Source of the DNA: Luteibacter sp. UNC138MFCol5.1
GTDB taxonomy: Bacteria > Pseudomonadota > Gammaproteobacteria > Xanthomonadales > Rhodanobacteraceae
Assembly: GCF_900110505.1 (NCBI RefSeq)
Contig: NZ_FODZ01000001.1
Coordinates: forward strand, 124,001-188,000
Direction: 5' to 3'
DNA: 64,000 nt
The notes beneath the pieces are model-generated. The model saw nothing but the letters and a program-made list of their open reading frames with translations, ran no database searches and was not told the origin of the DNA. Position numbers and translations under genes: made by a program. Position 1 is the first letter of the stretch, and each line of letters starts with the position of its first letter. Shown here piece by piece: positions 8,761-16,405 of this stretch.

Positions 8761-10274
8761 CGGGTGGAGTCCTTGCCGGCATCCGCGGCCGGAAGATCGG
8801 GCAGGTCGTCGGCGCGGTAACCGCCGCCGAGCGCGTGGATGAGCGAGAGATTGGCCGAGAGCGTCTGGCTGGCGAGTTGCAGGCGCGCGTCGCGTTGCTG
8901 GTCGAGCTGCATGTCCGCGTCGAGCCAGGTACGGTCGTCGATGAGGCCTTTCGAACGGCGGTCCGCCGCCTTGGCCTTCTGCGCGGCGCTGGCTTCGTAC
9001 TGACGGTCCACCTGCGTGCGCTGCGCCGCCAGCGTGGTCAGCGTGGCGACGCCCTGCGCGACCTCGCCGGCCGCCTGCACGACGGCGGCGTCGTACTGGG
9101 CCACGGCGGTGTCGAGCTGCGCCTGCGCGCCTTCGTACTGCGCACGAAGACGTCCGCCGCTGAAGATCGGCAGCTGCACGGACGCGCCGATGTTGCCAAG
9201 CGTGAGATCCGTCCGCGTGCCGGAGCCGAGGTCCGGATACGTGCGCAGGAACGCGCCCAGCGCGGTCAGGCTCACGTTGGGGTAGTACGCCTTGCGCGCC
9301 TGGTCGATGTTCTTCGCGGAGGCCTCGATCTGCCAGCGCGCGGCGGCGATGTCGGGTCGACGCGCCAGCAGGCCGAGACGCGCGTCGGCGGGCAGGCTCG
9401 TGTCCGCGACCGGAAGGGGCGACGGCACGAGCGTGCCCAGTTCCTTCGGCGAGACGCCCGCGAGCGCGGCGAGCTGGACGAGGTCGAGCTCCGCCGCGCC
9501 TTCGAGCCGCGCCACCGAGAGACGTAGCTGCGCTTCGCGGCCATCGGCCTGATCGAGCGCCGTCGGGTCGTCGAGGCCACTACGCACCCGCAGCGCGACC
9601 AGCTCGCGATACTGCGCGGCGCTTTCGGCGGCGTGCCTGGCGACGGCGAGACGCGCCTGCTGCGCCTGCCAGTCGAAATAGGTGTTCACCACGTTGTACT
9701 GCAGGGACGCGGCGGCGGAGGCGCGTTCGGCCTCCGCGGCGCGCGCCTGGCCCACCGCCGCGGCGACGGCGTCCTTCTGCCGGCCCCACAGATCCAGGTC
9801 CCACGTCGCGAGCGCGCCCGCGACGCCGCTGTTGCTCCAGCTGTTGCCCGGATTGAGCTGGAAGCCCTGCGCGTTGCCCGCCGCACCCGGCGCTTCACCG
9901 CGCACGTCGACGTCGCTGTAGCCGTGGCTGCCGGTCAGAAGACCGCGTACCTGCGGATTCAGCTCCGCGCGCGCCGTGTCCACCGCGCGCAAGGCCGCGC
10001 GATAGCGTGCCTCGGCCTGCTCCATGTTCGGCGAACCGCGCATCGCGACATCGACGATCCGGTCGAGCTGTGCGTCGGAGTAACTCCGCCACCATTCGCC
10101 GGGTGGCCACCCCGCCTTGCCGCCGGGGAGGCCCGCGATGGGCACCTCGTCGCGCGGAACGAAAGCCGGGGGCCGCACCGGCGGTGCGCACGCGCCGAGC
10201 AGGAGCGCCGCGACGACGACGGCGACGCGCAGGTCACGGCGTCGGCGGCCCGGCGAATGGAGGAGAAACGCCAT
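8757..10274 (-). CDS. Outer-membrane efflux channel lipoprotein, NodT/TolC family
   Basis: 505 aa. The signal peptide ends in the lipobox LLLGAC (Cys at about 29), so the mature protein is lipid-anchored. GEWWRSYSDAQLDRIVDVAM and two long helical repeats with RPDIAAARWQIEASAKNIDQARKAYYP are the conserved outer-membrane-factor signatures. It provides the exit duct for the EmrAB-like pump encoded by the next two genes; it overlaps the adaptor gene by 4 nt (ATGA). It is first in the operon, so the promoter should lie in 10275-10430, shared with divergent uppP. No dedicated regulator gene sits directly beside it. Confidence 0.93.
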   Translation of the reverse strand: MAFLLHSPGRRRRDLRVAVVVAALLLGACAPPVRPPAFVPRDEVPIAGLPGGKAGWPPGEWWRSYSDAQLDRIVDVAMRGSPNMEQAEARYRAALRAVDTARAELNPQVRGLLTGSHGYSDVDVRGEAPGAAGNAQGFQLNPGNSWSNSGVAGALATWDLDLWGRQKDAVAAAVGQARAAEAERASAAASLQYNVVNTYFDWQAQQARLAVARHAAESAAQYRELVALRVRSGLDDPTALDQADGREAQLRLSVARLEGAAELDLVQLAALAGVSPKELGTLVPSPLPVADTSLPADARLGLLARRPDIAAARWQIEASAKNIDQARKAYYPNVSLTALGAFLRTYPDLGSGTRTDLTLGNIGASVQLPIFSGGRLRAQYEGAQAQLDTAVAQYDAAVVQAAGEVAQGVATLTTLAAQRTQVDRQYEASAAQKAKAADRRSKGLIDDRTWLDADMQLDQQRDARLQLASQTLSANLSLIHALGGGYRADDLPDLPAADAGKDSTR

Positions 10275-10432
10275 GGCAGGTCCGTATGGAAAGTTCTTGC
10301 GAACCGGACGGGCGAGATGCGCCCTCCGTCACGTATCGGGACGATATCAGCGCCCCGCGTGGGCGCCGCGTGACGGTGCGGGGCGTGCAGCGGCTAAGCT
10401 ATGCCGTCGTCCCCCACTGGAATCCCCGCCAC

Positions 10433-11227
10433 GTGAACGATCTGCTCAGCGCCATCCTCCTCGGCATCGTCGAGGGGATCACCGAGTTCCTCCCCATCTC
10501 CAGCACGGGCCACCTGCTCATCGCCGAACGCTGGCTCGGTGCGCGCTCCGACCTCTTCAACATCGCGATCCAGGCCGGCGCGATCCTCGCCGTGACCTTC
10601 ATCTACTGGCGCACGCTGTGGAGTTTCGTCGTCAACTGGCGGCGTCCCGAGACGCGCGATTACCTGATGAAGCTCTCCGTTGCTTTCGTGATCACCGCCG
10701 TGCTCGGTCTGGTCGTCGCGAAGCTGGGCTTCAAGCTTCCCGAGACCGTGACGCCCATCGCCTGGGCCCTCATCGCCGGCGGCATCTGGATGATGCTGGC
10801 GGAGAAGCTTGCGGAAAACCGCCCCGAGCGCGCCGCCATCACGTGGAAGGTGGCGATCCTGGTCGGCCTCGCGCAGATCGTGGCCGGCGTCTTTCCCGGC
10901 ACGTCGCGCTCGGCCGCGACGATCTTCATCGCAATGCTCGCGGGTACCAACAATCGCGCCGCCGCCACGGAATTCGCCTTCCTCGTCGGCATCCCCACCA
11001 TGTACGCCGCCACCGGCTATGAGCTGCTGAAGACGTTCACGCACGGCGGCGCGGCGGGCGAGGACTGGACCGGTCTCGGCGTGGCCTTCGTCGTCTCGAC
11101 CATCGTCGCGTTCGTGGCGGTGAAGTGGCTACTGGGCTACATCCGTTCGCATCGTTTCACCGCGTTCGCGGTCTACCGCATCGCGCTCGGCATCGCGCTG
11201 CTGCTGCTCCTTCCCGCCGGAGGCTGA
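10433..11227 (+). CDS. uppP: Undecaprenyl-diphosphatase
   Basis: 264 aa when started at the GTG at 10433, which puts the family N-terminus (NDLLSAILLGIVEGITEFLP) right at the start; no in-frame ATG fits. The protein is an integral membrane enzyme that dephosphorylates undecaprenyl pyrophosphate to recycle the lipid carrier for peptidoglycan and other envelope polymers, and confers bacitracin resistance. Both catalytic blocks are present: EGITEFLPISSTGH (14-27) and FPGTSRSAATI (about 161-171). Length matches the family (265-275). It is divergent from the efflux operon and is followed after 9 nt by a regulator gene. Confidence 0.95.
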   Translation: MNDLLSAILLGIVEGITEFLPISSTGHLLIAERWLGARSDLFNIAIQAGAILAVTFIYWRTLWSFVVNWRRPETRDYLMKLSVAFVITAVLGLVVAKLGFKLPETVTPIAWALIAGGIWMMLAEKLAENRPERAAITWKVAILVGLAQIVAGVFPGTSRSAATIFIAMLAGTNNRAAATEFAFLVGIPTMYAATGYELLKTFTHGGAAGEDWTGLGVAFVVSTIVAFVAVKWLLGYIRSHRFTAFAVYRIALGIALLLLLPAGG

Positions 11228-11236
11228 CCCGCTTCC

Positions 11237-12784
11237 ATGGAAAGCACCCGTTACCGGCTGATGGACCTGACGATCGATCTCGCGCGCCAGCGGGTCGAGC
11301 GCGATGGCCGGTGGCTCGACGTGACGGGGCTCAGCTTCCGGCTGCTTGCCTGCCTGCTGGAGCACGCGGACCGCGCCGTCGGCTTCGACGAACTGATGGC
11401 CGAGGTCTGGGCGCCGGCCGTCGTGAACGAGGAGACCGTCACGCAGCGCGTGCGCTTGCTGCGCCAGGCGCTGGGTGACGACGCCAGGCAGCCGCGTTAC
11501 GTGCGCACGGTGCGCGGACGCGGTTACCAGCTGGGCGCGCCGCCCGTGCCGCTGGCGAACGGTGGAGCGCATCGCCGCTTCCTCTGGCCCGCCGTCGCCG
11601 CCGTCGGCGTGCTCGCGGTCGGAGGCGTCGCCCTGGCGTTCCTTTCGCACGACCGCAAGCCCCCCGCGAGCGCGCAGCGCGACGTGCTCGATCGTGCGCG
11701 CTGGTACGCGGCGATGGGCCAGCGGGAGAACAACGAACGCGCGCTCGCCCTGTACGAGCGCGCGTTACGCGACGCGCCGGACGATGTCGACGCGCTCGCA
11801 GGCGCCAGTCGCGCCCGTTCCGCCCGTACATGTCTTTACAACGCGAGTGCCGACGAGGCCCGCGAGGGGCTGAAGCTGGCGTCGCGCGCCGTCTCGGTCC
11901 GGGCCGACAGCGGCAACGCGTGGTCGGCCCTGGGCTACGCGCGCGATTGCCTCGGCGACATCGCCGGCGCGATCGGCGGCTACGAGCGTGCCGTCCGGCT
12001 CGATCCGGATGACGACGCGAGCCGCGCGTCGGCGGCCTACCTGTACCAGGAGCAGGGCCGCCTCGCGGACGCGCTGCGCGCGAACCTCGACATGCGCGGC
12101 GATCCGGCGCGCGTGCGCTTCCGCGAGGTGCAGGTGGCTCGCGAATACGAACTGCTCGGGTTCACTGCGCAGGCGGAAACCCATTACCGCCATGTGTTCG
12201 ACCTGTCGCCGGACAACGTCTTCGGCAACATCGCCTGGCCCGCGTTCCTGTTCGCGCAGGGACGCCTCGACGACGCGCGCACGGCGGTCGCCGAGTCCCG
12301 CGCCCGTGGCACGGCGCGCGCCGAACTCGCCCAGCTCGACGGCGAACTCGCGCTGTCGCGTGGCGACCGCGCCGGGGCCGCCCACGCGTTCGCCGAAGCG
12401 AAAGCGTTGCGGCCCGACGCGTCCCTCCCTGCCACGCTCGCGGCATTGCATGGCGAGGCCCCGGTCGATCCGGCGTGGCTGCGCGAACGCATCGCCGGGC
12501 TGCGCACCGCGCTGCACGACGATCCCTGGCCCTCGAGCCGGCTGGAGCTCGCGCTGCTGCTCCAGGCGGCGGGCGACACCGAGGGCGCGGTCGCGGCGCT
12601 GTCCGACGCGGTCGAGAGAGGCTGGCGCGACGCCGCTTACCTGCGCGTGTCGCCCCTGTTCGCCTCGTTACGCCAGGCGCCCGCGTTCAACGACGTCGTG
12701 GATGCCATCGCACGCCGCGTCGCCGCGGAGCGGCAACGGGTTCGGGAGGCGCCCTGGTGCCCGCCGGAGCTGGGGTCGCACTGA
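11237..12784 (+). CDS. CadC/ToxR-like transmembrane winged-helix regulator with TPR sensor domain
   Basis: 515 aa. Residues about 5-100 form an OmpR-type winged helix (LLACLLEHADRAVGFDELMAEVW, then QRVRLLRQALGD and the wing RYVRTVRGRGYQL). A single transmembrane helix lies at about 116-138. The rest is a periplasmic string of TPR-like helical pairs, seen as repeating Ala/Leu/Tyr patterns such as GNAWSALGYARDCLGDIAGAIGGYERAV. This arrangement fits a membrane-bound one-component regulator reading a periplasmic signal, but no phosphoacceptor domain and no ligand pocket can be named. It starts 9 nt after uppP and may be cotranscribed with it. Its targets are unknown. Confidence 0.85.
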   Translation: MESTRYRLMDLTIDLARQRVERDGRWLDVTGLSFRLLACLLEHADRAVGFDELMAEVWAPAVVNEETVTQRVRLLRQALGDDARQPRYVRTVRGRGYQLGAPPVPLANGGAHRRFLWPAVAAVGVLAVGGVALAFLSHDRKPPASAQRDVLDRARWYAAMGQRENNERALALYERALRDAPDDVDALAGASRARSARTCLYNASADEAREGLKLASRAVSVRADSGNAWSALGYARDCLGDIAGAIGGYERAVRLDPDDDASRASAAYLYQEQGRLADALRANLDMRGDPARVRFREVQVAREYELLGFTAQAETHYRHVFDLSPDNVFGNIAWPAFLFAQGRLDDARTAVAESRARGTARAELAQLDGELALSRGDRAGAAHAFAEAKALRPDASLPATLAALHGEAPVDPAWLRERIAGLRTALHDDPWPSSRLELALLLQAAGDTEGAVAALSDAVERGWRDAAYLRVSPLFASLRQAPAFNDVVDAIARRVAAERQRVREAPWCPPELGSH

Positions 12785-12793
12785 GCCAGGCCC

Positions 12794-13915
12794 TTACCGC
12801 GGCAACGCGGCGAGCACGATGTCCCGGAATATCCCCTGCGACTGCGGATGCGCGAAGCCCTGGTTGTAGGCCTGGCTCGTGACGACGGCGACCAGTCCGC
12901 GCTCGGGCAGGACGAAGACGTAGTTGCCCCCATTGCCGCTCATGGCCCATACCTTCGTTTCCACGCCGTGCACCGGAAAGCGGAACCGCCACCACTGGTA
13001 GCCGTAATCCGCATCGTCCCGCGCCTGTGCGCGGACGGTGAGCATCGCGTCGATCCACGCGGCTGGCAGCACCGGCCTGCCCTGCCAGCGTCCTCCGTCG
13101 ACGGCGAGCTGGCCCAGCTTCGCCAGGTCGCGCGACCGGTAACGCGTGCCGCCACCGCCCATGCCGATGCCTTCGCTCGACGTGTTCCAGCGCACCGCCG
13201 TGATGCCGAGCGGGGCCTCCAGCACGTCGTGGGCGAACGCGGCCAGCGGCTGCTTCGTGGCGCGCTCGACGACGGCACCCGCGACGAAGCTGCCGGCCGT
13301 GCAGTAGGAGAACGTGCGGCCGTGCGGCGAGTCCTTCGGACGCGTCACCCATGGCGCATAGCCGCGGATCGGGAGGTCGAGCGCGAAGTCGAGCCACCGC
13401 TCGGTGACGTACATCCGCTCCTCGTTACCGGACGAGAACGGATTCTCGTCGTCGCATTCCCAGATGGAGCTCATCGTGAGCAGGTCTTCGAGGGTGATGG
13501 TGGCCTTCCGCGCATCGGGGTGCGCGAGCCGCACCTCCGGGAAGAAGGCGTAGACCGGCGCTTTCACGTCGCGGATGGCGCCGCGCTGGATCGCAGCGCC
13601 CACGAGCATGGCCGTGACGCTCTTGGTGGCCGAGCGCACGTCGTTGAGCAGTTCGGGCGAACCTCCGTTGAAGTAGCGCTCGAACACCAGTCGACCGTGG
13701 TCGGCGACGACCAGGCTGGTGATCTTCTTATAGGTGCCGTCGGCGACCTTGTCGTCGAGGGTGGCGAGCGTGGCGGTGTTCCAGCCGAGCGTGGCGGCGT
13801 CCGCGACGGCCCAGCCGTCGGACGCCGCCCGAGGTGGCTCGTAACGGCCCGCCGCGGCGGTGGACGACGCAAGAATCAGGGTGATAAAGCAGAGGTGACG
13901 CGCGATGCGATGCAT
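12794..13915 (-). CDS. Exported serine hydrolase, class C beta-lactamase/DD-peptidase fold
   Basis: 373 aa with a signal peptide (hydrophobic 8-22, cut after TAAAG). The SxxK nucleophile motif is SATKS (about residue 93); the second motif is the Tyr in FSYCTAGSF; an HxG-like GNGGNYVFVLP segment near the end replaces KTG. The family includes esterases, D-amino-acid peptidases and class C beta-lactamases; this sequence looks like the esterase/peptidase (6-aminohexanoate-dimer hydrolase-like) branch rather than a true AmpC. Acts in the periplasm. It converges with the winged-helix regulator gene with only 9 bp between stops. Confidence 0.85.
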   Translation of the reverse strand: MHRIARHLCFITLILASSTAAAGRYEPPRAASDGWAVADAATLGWNTATLATLDDKVADGTYKKITSLVVADHGRLVFERYFNGGSPELLNDVRSATKSVTAMLVGAAIQRGAIRDVKAPVYAFFPEVRLAHPDARKATITLEDLLTMSSIWECDDENPFSSGNEERMYVTERWLDFALDLPIRGYAPWVTRPKDSPHGRTFSYCTAGSFVAGAVVERATKQPLAAFAHDVLEAPLGITAVRWNTSSEGIGMGGGGTRYRSRDLAKLGQLAVDGGRWQGRPVLPAAWIDAMLTVRAQARDDADYGYQWWRFRFPVHGVETKVWAMSGNGGNYVFVLPERGLVAVVTSQAYNQGFAHPQSQGIFRDIVLAALPR

Positions 13916-14012
13916 GGTCCGGGACTCCCTTGGTGGAGCCCCGAGTCAACCGTGACGGCGTCTGAAGTGCCTGAAACCGCGATGAAGTTTCATGAAGGCG
14001 CCATATCGGGGA

Positions 14013-14999
14013 TCAGGCGACGGCCGCGATCTCCATCGCCGGCGGGTTCGCGCGCAGCCGGGCCAGCTCGGCCTGCTGCTGCTCGACCAGCTTGCACTTG
14101 GGCTCGCTGGTACGGGTGAACAGTTCGCTGGTCCACTCGATGAAGGCCTGCACGCGGGCCGAGAGGTGGCGCTTCTGCGGGTAGACGATCCACAGGTTGG
14201 AACCGGTGGAGATCGTGTCCGTCATGATGATTTCGAGCAGGCCCTTCTCCAGCGCCGTGGCGGCGAGGCAATGCGGGGCCTGGATGACGCCGAGGCCCGC
14301 GATCGCGGCCTGGATCACCGATTCGCCGTCGTTGATCAGCATGTTCGCGTCGACGTCCACCGAGACGCGGCCGCCCGGCGAGTCGAACTGCCACTGATAC
14401 GGCTTGCCGGTGCTGGGATGGACGAAGTTGACCGTCTTGTGCCGCTTCAGGTCGTCGATCGACACCGGCCGGCCGTGCCGCGCCAGATACGAGGGCGCGG
14501 CGCAGAGCACGTTGCTGAAGTGCCCGATCTTGCGGGCGATGAGGCTGGAATCCGCCAGTTCGCCCATGCGGATCGCGCAATCGAAGCCTTCCTCGTTCAG
14601 ATCGAACGGGAAATCGCACATGGTCAGTTCGAGGCGGATATCGGGATAACGGCTCTCGAATTCGGCGAGGTTCGGGATGATCGCGGCGCGTCCGACGGCC
14701 GAGGAGGCCGCCACGCGCAGCTTGCCCGCCGGCTTCGTCTTCGCATAACCGAGCGCCTCTGTCGCCTCCGTCAGGTCGGCGAGGATCTCCTTGCATCGTG
14801 CATAGAACGCGGAGCCATCGTCGGTCAAACGCAGCGAACGTGTCGAGCGGAAGAAAAGCCTCGCGCCGAGGCTTTCTTCGAGGCGGGAAATGGCGCGACT
14901 CACCCCGGAAGGCGTCATCTGCAGGTGCTGGGCGGCCGCCGAGAAGCTCTTGGCCTCGACCACGCGGACGAAAACGCTGATAGCGGAAAAGTCTTCCAT
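14013..14999 (-). CDS. LysR-type transcriptional regulator facing the RND efflux operon
   Basis: 328 aa from the ATG at 14999, which has GGAG 8 nt upstream; an ATG at 15023 would add eight residues. The N-terminal helix-turn-helix reads SFSAAAQHLQMTPSGVSRAISRLEESLGARLFFR; the rest is a periplasmic-binding-like effector domain of normal LysR length. The gene is divergent from the RND operon that begins at 15193, and the 190-bp gap contains nested dyads (see the site entry), the classic layout of a LysR activator controlling its neighbour. The effector is unknown. CrgA/MexT-type regulators are the closest functional analogues I can suggest. Confidence 0.92.
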   Translation of the reverse strand: MEDFSAISVFVRVVEAKSFSAAAQHLQMTPSGVSRAISRLEESLGARLFFRSTRSLRLTDDGSAFYARCKEILADLTEATEALGYAKTKPAGKLRVAASSAVGRAAIIPNLAEFESRYPDIRLELTMCDFPFDLNEEGFDCAIRMGELADSSLIARKIGHFSNVLCAAPSYLARHGRPVSIDDLKRHKTVNFVHPSTGKPYQWQFDSPGGRVSVDVDANMLINDGESVIQAAIAGLGVIQAPHCLAATALEKGLLEIIMTDTISTGSNLWIVYPQKRHLSARVQAFIEWTSELFTRTSEPKCKLVEQQQAELARLRANPPAMEIAAVA

Positions 15000-15065
15000 C
15001 GCCGACTCCATCGTTTGATTCATGACTGAGCGTCAAAGGCGAGGTGATTGTAGACCCATTTTTCG

Positions 15066-15133
15066 CTTGACGGTCAAGACCTAGATTTCGCCACCTGCGA
15101 CGGACCGTCTTGACCTCGAGCGCGCTTGAGGTC
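15066..15133. promoter_or_regulatory. Cluster of dyads in the LysR / RND intergenic region
   Basis: CTTGACGGTCAAG (15066-15078) is a 5-bp-arm palindrome; GGTCAAGAC (15072-15080) is the exact reverse complement of GTCTTGACC (15107-15115); GACCTC (15112-15117) pairs with GAGGTC (15128-15133). The repeated GTCAAG/CTTGAC half-sites suit binding by the divergent LysR protein at recognition and activation sites. Inference from position and symmetry only. Confidence 0.55.
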
Positions 15134-15192
15134 GTAGGCTCCGCCCCCGCTGTCCGTCACACCCCTTTCTTTCGAAGCTCCAGGACCTCCCC

Positions 15193-16398
15193 ATGAAGAA
15201 GAAAATCCTGTTCGGTTCGTCCGCCCTGGCGGTCGCCGTGGTCTCGGCGATCTGGCTCAGCGCCGGCAGCACCGCCAGCCGCGCCGCGGAGCCCGCCGCG
15301 GCCCCGCCGGCGCCGGAAGTGACGGTGGCGCAGGTCCTGCTCCGCCCGGTTTCCGACGCCAACGCGTTCACCGGCCGCATCCAGGCGGTGGACACGATCC
15401 AGATCCGTCCGCGCGTCAACGGTTACATCGACTCCGTGCACTTCCGCGAGGGCGCGGCGGTGAAGAAGGGCGACCTGCTGTTCACGATCGACCCGCGCCC
15501 CTACCGCGCCGAGGTCGACCGCCTCGCCGCCAATCTCGCCCAGGCGAAGGCCGAAGCGAAGAACGCCGATGCGAATGCCGCCCGTGGCGCCAAGCTGATC
15601 GAGCAGCACGCCGTCTCGCGCGAGGAGGCCGACCGCCTCGACACCGCCGCCGCCAGCGCCAAGGCGCAGGTCGCCTCGGTACAGGCCGCGCTCGACAACG
15701 CCCGCCTCAATCTCTCGTTCACCGAAGTCCGCGCGCCGGTCGACGGCAAGGTCAGCAATGCGCAGATCACCGCTGGCAACCTCGTGACGCCCAGCGACAC
15801 GCTGACCAGCGTCGTCACCGTCGACCCGATGTACGTGTACTTCGACGTCGACGAGCAGACCTTCCTCAAGCTGGACCGCCTGCGCCGCCAGAACGGCCGC
15901 GCGCCGGACGTGGAGATGGGCCTGGCCGACGAGGAAGGCTATCCGCACACCGGCAAGATCGACTTCATCGACAACCAGGTGCGTGCGGGCGCCGGCACGA
16001 TCCGCCTTCGCGCGGTGTTCCCGAACGCCGACGGCGCCTACACCCCGGGCCTCTTCGCGCGCGTCGAACTGCGTAGCGGCAACAGCCAGCCGCGCGCGCT
16101 GATCGACGACAAGGCCGTCGGCACCGACCTCGGCAACAAGTTCGTCTACGTGCTCGGCAAGGACAAGAAGGTCGAGTACCGCCGCGTCTCCACCGGGGCG
16201 CTGGTGGACGGTCTCCGCGTCGTCGATTCCGGCCTGACCGCCGACGACGTCGTGGTCGTCAACGGCCTGCAGCGCGTCCGCCCGGGCGTGGAAGTGAACG
16301 CGAAGCGTGTCGCGATGGCGTCGCTGGTACCGGACAACGCGCGCAACGTCGCGTCGCGTCCTGCCGGCGTCGACGCCGTGGCGCAGAACCAGGACTGA
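15193..16398 (+). CDS. RND efflux periplasmic adaptor, MexA/AcrA-like
   Basis: 401 aa. An N-terminal hydrophobic segment (about 4-28) serves as signal or anchor without an obvious lipobox. Then come the family blocks: VDTIQIRPRVNGYIDSVHFREGAAVKKGDLLFTIDPRPY, an alpha-hairpin rich in Ala/Lys, LNLSFTEVRAPVDGKVSNAQIT and the membrane-proximal domain. It links the inner-membrane RND pump (next gene, 7 nt away) with the outer-membrane channel. First gene of a four-gene operon; divergent LysR gene upstream. Confidence 0.94.
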   Translation: MKKKILFGSSALAVAVVSAIWLSAGSTASRAAEPAAAPPAPEVTVAQVLLRPVSDANAFTGRIQAVDTIQIRPRVNGYIDSVHFREGAAVKKGDLLFTIDPRPYRAEVDRLAANLAQAKAEAKNADANAARGAKLIEQHAVSREEADRLDTAAASAKAQVASVQAALDNARLNLSFTEVRAPVDGKVSNAQITAGNLVTPSDTLTSVVTVDPMYVYFDVDEQTFLKLDRLRRQNGRAPDVEMGLADEEGYPHTGKIDFIDNQVRAGAGTIRLRAVFPNADGAYTPGLFARVELRSGNSQPRALIDDKAVGTDLGNKFVYVLGKDKKVEYRRVSTGALVDGLRVVDSGLTADDVVVVNGLQRVRPGVEVNAKRVAMASLVPDNARNVASRPAGVDAVAQNQD

Positions 16399-16405
16399 TC
16401 CACCC

